Of a stretch of DNA of 64,000 nt, positions 11,509 to 22,764 are shown in pieces. The stretch comes from Spisula solida (lineage: Eukaryota; Mollusca; Bivalvia; Venerida; Mactridae). The stretch is taken from the NCBI GenBank assembly GCA_947247005.1, contig OX365955.1, positions 3,544,001 to 3,608,000 of the forward strand, in the 5' to 3' direction. A model generated the notes under the pieces. That model was not told where the DNA came from, made no database searches, and saw only the letters and a list, made by a program, of their open reading frames with translations. How positions within the stretch are numbered: position 1 is the stretch's first letter; every line of letters begins with the position of its first letter. A program made the position numbers and the translations under genes.

Positions 11509-12500
11509 AATCAGTTTCTCGAGACAGCTTATATCTGCGTAATTGATCTGTAATGGCATGAAAACATATCACGGAACCTTTGACCGAGTATTCACGAATC
11601 CTCGAAAAAATATATGTTACCATATGCGCGAATTAAAATTCATGCGAACATAAAGTGATTTGCAGTATTTACGTACGCAAACATTTCAAGGTTAAGGGAC
11701 AAAATGACTCATTTTTAAATATTTGTTACGTATTTTACATTTTGATAACGTGAAGCTTTCGATGATTTTAACCCTTGTCTAAATCTATGACCCCATAGTG
11801 CGTCACTGTGTGAGTGAAATCGGCGCATATTACGAGTATTTGTAGGCAGGCTCGTATTTAACTTGAGGGTAATTCACTGTTGTCAAGATGATATCACGAA
11901 CACATTTAAACGATCGATCGTCTTTGCAGTATCGCTGGCGTTAGTTTATACTACATGACTTTGTAAGTAATCCCGCGCCACGAAGTCGTGGGTGATTATA
12001 GGAATGGTCTCCGTCCGTCCGTCAGTCTGTGTCTGGCCGTGTCCGTCCGTAACAAAATCGTTGACGCCTTGGGCCGATTGCATGAATTCAACGTATTTAA
12101 GTTTCATAAACAAGACTCAGTGTCACATATAAGCCAGTAGCCCTGATTTATGTTCCATCTTATAGTTTGAAGTTGTTTCAACTAGTCAAACAAACGAACC
12201 ACTAAAAGAAACTATGGTAGTTTCCCCGTGTCAACTCGTGGTCTGTATATTTTTAAGTACAACGCTCTATCACTTTAGATAGACAACATGACATACTTCA
12301 AACATATAGAGGTGTACACTATGTAGGTGATTGAGTTCATGGATTAGGCTTTTGAACTTTTAATCAATGACATTACTACGCAGATAACCTTGAGTTATTT
12401 GATTACGTATACCGGAAGTGGAGACCATTGCGTCCAATCACAATACTCTTCCTGATTCCAACAGCGACATCACAAGACATTTTTAAATGAAGTTTATTCA
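11509..12500. other. Non-coding stretch, nothing recognised
   Basis: Left boundary of the LINE, then AT-rich sequence. A run of GTCCGTCCGTC-type repeats lies near 12006-12050. No gene supported. Confidence 0.5.
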
Positions 12501-12507
12501 AATGTAT

Positions 12508-12736
12508 TTCTATAAAACCATTAATTTTGCGGGTCTTAAATTTCGCGGATCCTGGTAAAATGTTTATTTGGTGGTTTATTAAATTTATGGATTTAAAGTA
12601 ATGAAAGGAAGATCCCTCGATACGTTTTTTGATGCCATTAAATTTATTCGATTGGGATTACATTTCGCGATCTAGTTTATTCGCGAAATTAACGAAACTG
12701 ATTCCGCCACGAATATAAATGATTTTACAGTAAATT
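12508..12736. mobile_element. MITE-like element with diverged TIRs
   Basis: The left end TTCTATAAAACCATTAATTT and the reverse complement of the right end near 12700-12736 (TACTGTAAAATCATTTATAT) agree at most positions. The interior has several TTCGCG/CGCGAA motifs. No coding capacity. The low TIR identity indicates an old copy or an imprecise boundary. Confidence 0.45.
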
Positions 12737-12785
12737 TTATACTATAGTTTATTACCAAATAACTCCTATTTCTAGTGTCACACTC

Positions 12786-12845
12786 TGCGCATGCGCGATG
12801 TTTCTAGTTCCATACTGCGCATGCGTATTCACATTTAGCACGTGA
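12786..12845. promoter_or_regulatory. Paired NRF1-type motifs and an E-box
   Basis: GCGCATGCGC at 12787-12796 and GCGCATGCG at 12817-12825 are followed by CACGTG at about 12839-12844. NRF1 palindromes often mark CpG-type promoters in animals. No recognisable exon lies nearby, so function is uncertain. Confidence 0.25.
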
Positions 12846-13600
12846 CAATTTCTACGCGTCGTTTGATAAACGACCTACGCTTCTAACTCGGCCAATGGAA
12901 AGGAATGCGTGGGATAAATTTTAGTTACATACATGTACTTCCAGAGGTGTTCCAGGAAATGCTTTAAAATGAACTATTTTTGACATGGTGTTACAAAAAT
13001 GTATATCAACATGGGCTATTAAATAAATGCCACCGAAAGTCGTTGAAAGCGTCAATCATAGTAATTACGAAACTTGTAGAATGTCGAGTAGGTTCCGAAC
13101 AATAAATATTTAACTGTTTAAATGTTATATTTACAATAGTTTATCAGACATTGAAATAGATTAGGACATACCAACACTGTCACGATAGTCAGACGTTTAT
13201 ACGGGCTGCAGTTGCCAACGTGTCTGTACGTATAGTCAGTTTGCGGTCAGGTTGGACCCACATTAACCTTTAAATCTTTAAAAGCAATTGCATTCATGCA
13301 ATTTTATTGAAATTTGGCATAATTCAATGATTAACCTTTACCACCAACTCTGTGTTTAAAATTTCAGAAATGTTTACTAATTCATTATGTTTTACCATAG
13401 GGTTTAATGTATTAATTTTGGTATTTTATCACATGTTTGACGTCGCGGTAGCGTAATAAAGCCATTATTTATTTTTGATAATACACTAATGTAATAAAGC
13501 CTTCACGCGACGTCACTCAAAGCATAGGCGACGTCGTCAAAGTTGCCCGTTTATTATAGTGAAAAATACGTAGCTATTTTATGTTTTGGCCGGAAAAAAG
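12846..13600. other. Non-coding stretch, nothing recognised
   Basis: No exon, RNA gene or clear repeat, apart from two TGACGTCGCG-like motifs facing each other at about 13440 and 13505. Confidence 0.45.
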
Positions 13601-13614
13601 CTAACCTGTGATAA

Positions 13615-13765
13615 AAAGAACATTACATTTGTGACTTTCCACATTGAATTTATTAAACTCGTTGAAAAAATCGATAAGATGCTCGGCAGAGCCTCGCATT
13701 TTATTATTTTATTCAACTCGTTTAATAAATTCAATATGGAAAGACACTCATGTAATATCCTCTAT
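13615..13765. repeat. Long hairpin, arms about 65 nt
   Basis: Bases 13636-13683 and 13697-13744 are imperfect inverted copies; each arm holds TGAATTTATTAAAC on its own 5' to 3' strand. A weaker extension reaches 13615 and 13765. The loop is 13 nt (TCGGCAGAGCCTC). It is a foldback or MITE-like element, or could give a hairpin transcript. The short frame at 13586-13801 is a by-product. Confidence 0.7.
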
Positions 13766-14238
13766 TTAATCAACAATTTGACAAGGAGTATGCTACATTA
13801 ATCTTATATTGAATACCACCCGAGGTAGTTAGATTACTGCTATAATGGAAGTAAATGCAAAGTGCACTTTTCTGTGGCCCAAAGATTTGTTTGAACATTT
13901 AAAAAAAATTATTCTATGAGAGTTGGTAAGATTACTTTATTGAGACATCCTTTATTTTTCTTATCGACATTGCACTTCATAAAGATATTTAACGTATATG
14001 GGGGTCTAACCTGATCGCAAACCGACTATACACTATTAAATGTATGTTTAAAACAAAGCGCCCAGTGCAAATAATAATAAATGCAGACTCCTGACCAGGG
14101 GTTCGCTTTATTTTGACATGACCAGATATGAATAGCAAATTGTTTGATTGTGTCTGATACGTTAATATACTGATGTAATTTAGTATCAGTACCTGTTGAC
14201 ACCTTTGAATTACCGGTATGACTTGAATTATAACTATT

Positions 14239-14540
14239 ATCATGATTGGAACGGTCGTCGAGTGGTTAGCGCTCTCGATTATCAATCCAGAGGTGCCTGG
14301 TTTGAACCTAAGCTAGGGCATTGGACATTTCAAAAACGCTTTTTAGTGTTTCGCACCCAACTAGAGATTAACAGGTTAGAAATCCGGATGTAGACTGGCG
14401 TGTATCGGTGCTATACACCGGGCACGTTAAAGAACCAAGAAGTCTATTCGGAAAAATATGTCTTCCATCGACGTAGGGTGCCATTGGCTAACTGGGCAAG
14501 GCTTAAACCGAATTGCCAGTGACTGAACACTCATTACAAC
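14239..14540 (+). mobile_element. tRNA-derived SINE with a central core
   Basis: The head GTCGAGTGGTTAGCGCTCTC (box A) and CTGGTTTGAACC (box B) is followed by a body containing CGTGTATCGGTGCTATACAC and GGCACGTTAAAGAACC. The body resembles the conserved central part of several invertebrate SINEs. A related body occurs at 39280-39330. Transcribed by RNA polymerase III if active. Boundaries are approximate. Confidence 0.6.
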
Positions 14541-14696
14541 TCGCGCAGCCGATTGCAATATCTTTTAAAGATATTATCCCTGAATTACAGTCTAACAAAA
14601 ACAGAGCAGGTTTGACAGCAGACCTTAGAAAGGAACAGTTGTTGTACTTTTCTTAAATAATTAATTATTTAATTCATCAATATAGTCAAATTATAG

Positions 14697-16880
14697 GAAT
14701 TCATCAATGATATATCAAAGAGAAGCAAGAGTCTGAGGAATTCATCAATGATATATCAAAGAGTAATAAAGAGTCCGAGGAATTCATCAATGATATATCA
14801 AAGAGTAATAAAGAGTCTGAGGAATTCATCAATGATATATCAAAGAGTAATAAAGAGTCTGAGGAATTCATCAATGATATATCAAAGAGTAGTAAAGAGT
14901 CCGAGGAATTCATCAAAGATATATCAAAGAGTAATAAAGAGTCTGAGGAATTCATCAATGATATATCAAAGAGAAGCAAGAGTCTGAGGAATTCATCAAT
15001 GATATATCAAAGAGAAGCAAGAGTCTGAGGAATTCATCAATGATATATCAAAGAGTAATAAAGAGTCCGAGGAATTCATCAATGATATATCAAAGAGTAA
15101 TAAAGAGTCTGAGGAATTCATCAATGATATATCAAAGAGTAATAAAGAGTCTGAGGAATTCATCAATGATATATCAAAGAGTAGTAAAGAGTCCGAGGAA
15201 TTCATCAAAGATATATCAAAGAGTAATAAAGAGTCTGAGGAATTCATCAATGATATATCAAAGAGAAGCAAGAGTCTGAGGAATTCATCAATGATATATC
15301 AAAGAGAAGCAAGAGTCTGAGGAATTCATCAATGATATATCAAAGAGTAAAAAAGAGTCTGAGGAATTCATCAATGATATATCAAAGAGTAACAAAGAGT
15401 CTGAGGAATTCATCAATGATATATCAAAGAGTAATAAAGAGTCTGAGGAATTCATCAATGATATATCAAAGAGAAACAAAGAGTCTGAGGAATTCATCAA
15501 TGATATATCAAAGAGAAACAAAGAGTCTGAGGAATTCATCAATGATATATCAAAGAGAAACAAAGAGTCTGAGGAATTCATCAATGATATATCAAAGAGA
15601 AACAAAGAGTCTGAGGAATTCATCAATGATATATCAAAGAGTAATAAAGAGTCTGAGGAATTCATCAATGATATATCAAAGAGTAATAAAGAGTCCGAGG
15701 AATTCATCAATGATATATCAAAGAGTAATAAAGAGTCTGAGGAATTCATCAATGATATATCAAAGAGTAATAAAGAGTCTGAGGAATTCATCAATGATAT
15801 ATCAAAGAGAAACAAAGAGTCTGAGGAATTCATCAATGATATATCAAAGAGAAACAAAGAGTCTGAGGAATTCATCAATGATATATCAAAGAGAAACAAA
15901 GAGTCTGAGGAATTCATCAATGATATATCAAAGAGAAACAAAGAGTCTGAGGAATTCATCAATGATATATCAAAGAGAAACAAAGAGTCTGAGGAATTCA
16001 TCAATGATATATCAAAGAGTAATAAAGAGTCTGAGGAATTCATCAATGATATATCAAAGAGTAATAAAGAGTCCGAGGAATTCATCAATGATATATCAAA
16101 GAGTAATAAAGAGTCTGAGGAATTCATCAATGATATATCAAAGAGTAATAAAGAGTCTGAGGAATTCATCAATGATATATCAAAGAGTAATAAAGAGTCT
16201 GAGGAATTCATCAATGATATATCAAAGAGCAGCAAAGAGTCCGAGGAATTCATCAATGATATATCAAAGAGTAGTAAAGAGTCCGACGAATTCATCAAAG
16301 ATATATCAAAGAGTAATAAAGAGTCCGAGGAATTCATCAATGATACATCAAAGAGTAATAAAGTGTCCGAGGAATTCATGAAAGATATATCAAAGAGTAA
16401 TAAAGAGTCCGAGGAATTCATCTAAGATATATCAAAGAGTAATAAAGAGTCCGAGGAATTCATCAATGATATATCAAAGAGCAGCAAAGAGTCCGAGGAA
16501 TTCATCAATGATATATCAAAGAGTAGTAAAGAGTCCGAGGAATTCATCAAAGATATATCAAAGAGTAATAAAGAGTCCGAGGAATTCATCAATGATACAT
16601 CAAAGAGTAATAAAGAGTCCGAGGAATTCATGAAAGATATATCAAAGAGTAATAAAGAGTCCGAGGAATTCATCTAAGATATATCAAAGAGTAATAAAGA
16701 GTCCGAGGAATTCATCAATGATATATCAAAGAGCAGCAAAGAGTCCTAGGAATTCATCAATGATATATCAAAGAGTAGTAAAGAGTCCGAGGAATTCATC
16801 AAAGATATATCAAAGAGTAATAAAGAGTCCGAGGAATTCATCAAAGATATATCAAAGAGTATTAGAGAGTCTGAGGAAGT
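14697..16880. repeat. 42-bp satellite array with higher-order structure
   Basis: About 52 head-to-tail copies of a 42-bp unit (GAGGAATTCATCAATGATAT onward), each with an EcoRI site GAATTC. The left part is a 7-unit period of 292 bp (five 42-mers and two 41-mers), present twice (14704 and 14996). The middle has alternating blocks with AGAAACAAAG and AGTAATAAAG units. The right part has a 6-unit period of 252 bp, marked by AGCAGCAAAG at about 16228, 16480 and 16732. Because 42 is a multiple of three, long frames stay open on both strands. One plus frame (EEFINDISKSNKES per unit) runs from 15295 to a TAA at 16423 but has no start ATG. I see no flanking exons, so I call it non-coding satellite. 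Confidence 0.95.
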
Positions 16881-16902
16881 TAAGAAATGTTCGTAACGGT
16901 CC

Positions 16903-17130
16903 GGATACTGTCTTATCAAAGCACTTACGGAAACTTACGTTCACATTAGATTTCTTAATACTTCTTAGAACTATAATGTGTGGTTAATGGGTCTTTAGTA
17001 CTAATATTGATCACTTAATGAACTCCTACACACAACATCTGTCCCCGATTTGTAGCTGGTACACATTCGTGAAGAATTTAACTTTGAACGTTGGTTCAAA
17101 TTTCCGCAAGTGCTTTTGATGACTTTGCTG
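16903..17130. mobile_element. MITE-A, copy 1 (degenerate right end)
   Basis: Begins GGATACTGTCTTATCAAAGC and ends with a diverged inverted copy (TTCCGCAAGTGCTTTT at 17102-17117). Same family as 37809-38043 and 21179-21412. It directly abuts the end of the 42-bp satellite. No coding content. Confidence 0.55.
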
Positions 17131-17855
17131 ATATTTGGAGAACATTTGTAATCTCGTATGCAGTGGAGTACATCTATTAGCCAAACTATTTCATTGACGA
17201 AATTACCAATTTTAGGTAACATTTGGGGTTTCTCAGTCTTAACGTCCAGTCTTGTTATGAAGTATAACATCAATAATAAAACCATCCTTGTAGCCCTTGA
17301 TTGTCTCTCTCTTGCTAGACCCTGACGTCGCTTATACATGGCTTTGGCTTGTCTGTGCGTTACAGTACTAAGTTTTGTTATATTTCAATAGTTCTGCATT
17401 GTAAACTGTTGTAGGGCTGGGTACTGCCTAGAAAAAGATACCTGGGTATATTGTATACCTATTATGTAACAAGGATTCTTATTGGCTTAGACGGCCTGCA
17501 CAAGAGGTCTATAATTTTTAATAAACACCTCCCGAAACCGAGGCTGGGGTGGATATTACTTTTTTTATGGCGTGACGTCATTTCCTGCGGTATAACGTTC
17601 CAGACAACGTAACGTTATTTCCCGTAGTATTTGGCCTACAGCTGATCATACATATTTATAGGCTCTAACATAGCCATTAATGATAAATGCCGTTAATAAA
17701 TTCGTGAATACTCTCTCATACATAATACATAAGAAGAGCATTGTTAGCTAGAACATTTGAAGAGTCGTCTTTTGTTTCTGAAGAGAGGCTGAAGTTGTCA
17801 TAATTTTAAAAGAGACAATAAGTTTTATATCCTTGACGTAAGGCATGGTATACAA
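17131..17855. other. Non-coding stretch, nothing recognised
   Basis: A minus-strand open frame at 17001-17339 shows no family resemblance. No RNA gene or repeat is evident. Confidence 0.45.
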
Positions 17856-17861
17856 TATAAC

Positions 17862-17980
17862 AGTAGTCGACTTATGTTTCGATGAATATGATGTTTAGTT
17901 GACCTTCAAAAAGTGATCGGTCAATATCACTTTTTTCAGGTCAACAAAAAATCATATTCACCTCAACATAAGTCAATAAC
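17862..17980. repeat. Imperfect hairpin, arms about 50 nt
   Basis: GACTTATGTTTCGATGAATA onward at about 17869-17918 is matched in reverse complement by 17928-17975 (ending CACCTCAACATAAGTC), with several mismatches and small indels. Probably a small foldback element. Confidence 0.55.
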
Positions 17981-17998
17981 AGTATAATACCACTGGTT

Positions 17999-18076
17999 TC
18001 CTCGATACCACGGTATATCCTCGATACCACGGTATATCCTTGATACCACGGTATATCCACGATACCACGGTATATC
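17999..18076. repeat. 19-bp tandem repeat, four copies
   Basis: The unit CTCGATACCACGGTATATC is repeated four times with single-base changes. It is followed by scattered ATGCGCTTATATTCAA-type copies to about 18380. Confidence 0.8.
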
Positions 18077-18109
18077 ACCAACTTTGGTCTAAAGCTTACA
18101 GCAATGGTA

Positions 18110-18385
18110 TAGCGGTCAGTATTTCATACGCTTATAATAATTTTAGTGACGCTTTTATGCGCCTAATTTTGATATACGCTTATACTTATTCCAAATTATA
18201 TACGCTTATTATATGCAGTTGTTTTCTTTTCACAATTAATTGTGAACAATCGAATATGCGCCTACTTTCGAGAACATATTATGGCACGGATATGATATGC
18301 GCTTATATTCAAATTTAGACTGGTGGTAAGGCCGTATGCGCTTTCTTTTGATATGCGCTTATATTCAAATATGCGCTTATTGTCC
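18110..18385 (+). repeat. Dispersed ATGCGCTTAT motif cluster
   Basis: TACGCTTATA or TATGCGCTTATATTCAAAT occurs about eight times at irregular spacing. This is a degenerate local repeat. The open frame at 18040-18318 reads through it and is not supported as a gene. Confidence 0.55.
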
Positions 18386-20024
18386 GTATTCTACAATATA
18401 GCCTATGATAACGAGATGCTTACACAGTAAACATTAACCGGATTATTAAACTGTTATAAAAAAAGGTTCAACAATACTAAAGTAAACAAATCACGGTTAA
18501 TAGGATATTTTTATTCTCATGAAGTACTCGTGATGTAATATGATTATCCACGTAGTGGATTAAAACGAATTACCCGCGTTTCATGTTATCTTTGACGGAC
18601 TTATATAAGTCCAAAAAGATTTTTTTATTTTAAGTTTGCTGCACTTTTTATTGAAATTTTGCTGTTGTATTATGGGAACGAAACACTAGAAAATTACCAT
18701 TTGGGGTCTCAGGTCGCCCGCAAATTGGCAGGGGAGCGAACTAGGGCACATCCGTGCCTTTTGTTATTGAGTTCATTACTATAACTCCAACGCGATAAAT
18801 ACAAACACAAAATCCGATATATTGATCGTTTCTGATTATTTAGGAACATGCAAACTTTATATATTGTGCTAAATGTTTGAATGCTTTCATAGGCAAATGT
18901 TACGGTCCTTGATTTTTTATCCATAAGAAAAATATTGGCAAGTTTGTGTTTATTATTGTACAGCAATTTATCGCGTTATAGTTATACCTCAAGATGAGAA
19001 TTTATTTTCAAAATAATCCTATGAACCTAAAAACACGTCATGACGTCACATCCGTTGTTTTGTTGATTACATGTATATTATATTCTGATGAAGGCGTTAC
19101 AATTCGAAACGTAAATTCTACAAAAATACGTAACAAGTGTTGTAGTTGAATTCTTTTCCTCTATAAACCTAATAATAAAATTGTTGCAAACTAGAACGAT
19201 CTTTAAACTTCTATATTCTTGAATATTATGCTAATTAAGGACACTCGTGATACACAGTTGTTAATAATTGCATCACAAACACGAACAGACGCCTTGTAGA
19301 TTATCCTGGGATAGTAAGTCTGTTTATCCTGCATTATAATTTTAATCAAACGAAAGTTCCATTGTTTTGTCACTAGCCTCAGATATTGACGTTACAATAA
19401 ATATTTAGCGACTTCTCAATAATATGAGTTAATAGACATGTATGGAACGCTGTGAGTGTCGTAATATTATTAGGCGTTGTATATTTGTTTGTTTCTTTTT
19501 TGTAACTGTGTTTGTAGGAGTTAGTAAATTTAACCATGTTTCAGTTATTATATACATGTACGTCGACCGACTCGCCTAACCAGTTTTAATGAACTGTATT
19601 CTACCAGTAACAACTACTAGTATATCCTTTACTTGGAATATAACCTACATTTTGAGCCAATGAATACGCCGATCTGTGGCGGATAAATGAAATATTAATC
19701 ACTAAAAGTTTACTCTTAACAGACGTGACGTCATATGTTGGCCAATCAAAATGTTGGGTGTGAAGTTAGTTAGAGGATATTAAGTAATAAAGACTTTATT
19801 TTTTTTAAAAAAAAATAAAATTGTTTTAAGTAATTGTTTAATGATTAAATAGGACTCGTTTCGCTTCGGTCGCTTCGCCTTTGGAATCATTAAAAAATAA
19901 GAAATATGTTCTAACTTCTACATGAAAGTCGGCAACTTGAGGAGGAAGTTAAATAAATTTCTTGAACTAATGCCGTGATACGAATATACGTATTAAGTAT
20001 TCCAACATAGTTAAGATATCTGCT
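18386..20024. other. Mostly non-coding, one hammerhead-like motif
   Basis: No exon recognised. Contains the hammerhead-like sequence at 19085-19132 (separate entry) and A/T homopolymer runs at about 19800-19820. Confidence 0.45.
19085..19132 (+). mobile_element. Hammerhead-like motif of a Penelope-type element
   Basis: CTGATGA (19085-19091), 14 bases, then GAAAC (19106-19110). The A of GAAA and the next four bases (ACGTA, 19109-19113) pair perfectly with TACGT (19127-19131), as expected for hammerhead stem III, and the next base is A (an allowed cleavage-site base). Stem II is weak and stem I is not evident. Such motifs sit in the terminal repeats of Penelope-like retroelements. I infer a remnant of one; no reverse transcriptase is present. 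Confidence 0.35.
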
Positions 20025-20885
20025 CCTTAAGAGAAACGTTCCTTGTATGAATGTAACGTCCATTGAATAGAAGTAACGTTCTTTGTATGAAAGTAACGTC
20101 CATTGGATGAAGGTAACGTCCCTTGTTCAACATTAACACCCATCTTGTATGCAAGTAACGTCCCTGTTGTATTAAAGTAACGTTCCCCATGTACGAACGT
20201 AACGTCTCTCTGATGAAAGTAACGTCTCTTGTATGAAGACAGCACCCCGTGTATAAAGTAACGTACCTCTTGTATGAAAGCAACGTTCCCCATGTACGAA
20301 AGTAACGTCCCTCATATGAAAGTAACGTCTCTTGTATGAAAGCAGCGTCCCGTGTATAAAGAAACGTACCTCTTGTATGAAAGCAACGTCCCTCATATGA
20401 AAGTAACATCCCTTGTATAAAAGTAGCGTCCCTGTTGTATGAAAGTAACGTCCCTCTTATGAAAGCAGGGTCCTTATTGTACGACAGCAACGTTCCCCTT
20501 GTGTGAAAGTAACGTCCCTTGTATGACAGTAATGTTCCATGTATAAAGAAATGTTCCTCTTGTATAAAGTTACCTCTCTTGTATGAAAGTAGCGTCCCTC
20601 TTGTGTGAAAGCAACGTCCCTCACATGAATTTAACGTCCCTTGTATAAACGTAGCGTCCCTATTATATGAAAGTAACGTCCCGCTTGTATAAAGCAACGT
20701 CCTAATTGTATGCAAGCGACGTCCCTCTTGTATGAAAGTAACGTTCCTCGTGTGTGGAAGTAACGTCCCTCTTGTGTGAAAGTAACATCCCTTGTTCGAA
20801 AGTGACGTCACTTCTTCGAAAGTAACTTTTCTTGTATGAAAGTAATGTGTCTTGTATGAAAGTAACGACCTATGTTCGAACCAGT
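20025..20885. repeat. Degenerate 20-23-bp minisatellite
   Basis: About 40 diverged copies of a unit like CTTGTATGAAAGTAACGTCC, with indels that shift the phase. A 266-codon minus-strand frame crosses it with repeating THTRGTLLSY-like segments. I regard this as a by-product of the repeat. Confidence 0.85.
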
Positions 20886-21178
20886 GTCCCTTGAGGTAAC
20901 GCCCCTGTGCACGGTTAAAGAAACACCATTATCAAATGAACGAAGCTGTAACATTATTTCACGAACTTATTGATGGGCCCTCGTGTGTGCTATTTAACTT
21001 GGTTTATGATGTTGTATTGAGACAACCATACGTGTGTGGTCATCCGTTGTTCTTCATTGCCTTATTGGCCAATGACCTCCGACTTCGAAAGAAAAGACAA
21101 AAACGTGTATGATCCAAAGAACCAGGGTGCGTTTCCTAGCACTTTCCTAATAGAATCCTAGATTTTTTAGCGTCCCAT
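20886..21178. other. Non-coding spacer
   Basis: Nothing recognised. Confidence 0.4.
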
Positions 21179-21412
21179 GGTACTGTTTAATCAAAGCACT
21201 TACGGAAATCGTAAACGACGTCCCACGTTCAAATTTAAATGATTAATTATCCTTTAAAACCTACACATTGTAGTCAAATACTGTACAGGGGTTCGTTGGC
21301 TGAATAATAATTATTATTGAACGACCCTTTGTCACAATGTGTAGCTATTAAAGAATCGCAAAGAATTTTAATTTGAACGCCAGTCTAAGATTTCCTAAGT
21401 AATAAAACAGTA
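21179..21412. mobile_element. MITE-A, copy 2
   Basis: Starts GGTACTGTTTAATCAAAGCA and ends TTTCCTAAGTAATAAAACAG plus a base or two, the diverged inverse of the start. Length (234 bp) matches the copy at 37809-38043. Its right end abuts MITE-B at 21410. Confidence 0.7.
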
Positions 21413-21631
21413 TTCACAAAGCATCTTTAGAACAAACTTTAAATTTTCCTTAAGACTTTTTTAGTGTAGCAGCTAAATAGGAAATTCGAGTGTATACATC
21501 TTTTACATTGCTTAGAAGCATTGATATGTAAAGAGGTACAATAATCACAAATAAACCATGGGTTATTCTAAGTTTCTTGGGATATGCTAGCAGCTCAATT
21601 TTTTAACTTTTAAGATGCTTTGCGAATACTA
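21410..21631. mobile_element. MITE-B, copy 1
   Basis: The left TIR GTATTCACAAAGCATCTT (21410-21427) is inverted at 21612-21630 (AAGATGCTTTGCGAATAC). The interior contains AAACCATGGGTTATTC, shared with the second copy at 42936-43182. No coding content. Confidence 0.7.
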
Positions 21632-22019
21632 GCCCTGATATATAGCACCGAAATGCACAAGAGGTGCCTAATCCTAGAATAATCGTTATATTCGGTTGAA
21701 TTTAGTCATCTTAGTCATGGAACGCTTACTGGCCACCCGAGGCGTTCCATAGATAGGCCATTTGTTATACAACGGCTTTTTAAACTAAATATAGCCTTGT
21801 GATGACCTTACTCGCGTCGTGTTCATAGAGTTCCTAGATACAGTCTTCCTGATACAGATTGATCGTGAGTTCCAAGAATTGTTCGATGCTGGGGAGGTTT
21901 ACCTGCCTTTTATTGGTCGACAGTGTTGTAAACAAATAAAACAAGGAAATAGGTTAACTAGCGTGTAGGTATAGGTCGAGCATGCATGGTGGTGAATAAC
22001 CTGAATAATTAAAGGTATA
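21632..22019. other. Non-coding spacer
   Basis: Nothing recognised beyond a short tail shared with the flank of the other MITE-B copy (GCCCTGAT ... ATGCACAAG), which may mean the element is longer than its TIRs suggest. Confidence 0.4.
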
Positions 22020-22600
22020 CTAGATAGATAGATAGATTTATTTCGGTAAAGGTTGTACATATACATGATTATTAAAACAACATGATCATAAATAAAATAA
22101 TTATATCATGAGTATCAACAACCATGCAATGCACACCAACACCAAGGATTACACAAACAAGAGTATACACTTATTTCCATTGTGGTGCTTGAGTTGATGG
22201 CATGACATAGAGAGACAACAATAAATTATATATAAATACACGGTTTATAAATAGAGACATGTATATCACAGAGGTAATCATAGTTAATATCACAGGAAAT
22301 TATGCTATCTATTATTAATAAGTTAATTATAAATATAATCACATTGAACTATCGCAACAGTTATATTTAATCACAGTTCAAAGCCCAAATTAAAACAAAT
22401 AAAAAATATTATTTTAATGGCACGTTATATCTCTGAAGTTTGCCTTTCGATGACATAAGGTATATTTGAAGTTACTCCAGGTGACCATCTCTCGTAGTTT
22501 GTGGTTAATGGCCGATCTTACATGGAAAATAGCATGACAAAGCATTTACAACTACCTCACCGCAAACAAACAACTTCAGGTGACACAAAACACGGGTTTG
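22020..22600 (-). mobile_element. LINE 3' end (truncated copy)
   Basis: On the minus strand the sequence ends ...TTTACCGAAATAAATC followed by (TATC)n at 22021-22037, the usual form of a CR1-like LINE 3' terminus. Upstream on that strand is about 500 bp without a recognisable frame. The 5' limit is approximate. Confidence 0.5.
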
Positions 22601-22764
22601 TATGTACTACTCAGTGTAGTAATTATTCATAATTAGTATTAATTACCTCCCTTTATGGTTAGTTAAGCACGGAATTCAACGTCCACAGTGTGTCATTCAT
22701 TGCGGTGAGAGTATATATAGGCTTGCTTTAAATATCCATAGTTGGGTATATGGATGGTTCGTTC

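Noticed and set aside
15288..16421. 377-codon minus and 349-codon plus frames over the 42-bp satellite as genes
   Set aside because: The unit is a multiple of three without stops in several frames, so long frames on both strands follow automatically. No flanking exons, promoter or domain.
14697..16880. CRISPR array
   Set aside because: Units are contiguous without variable spacers, no cas genes are present, and the DNA is eukaryotic.
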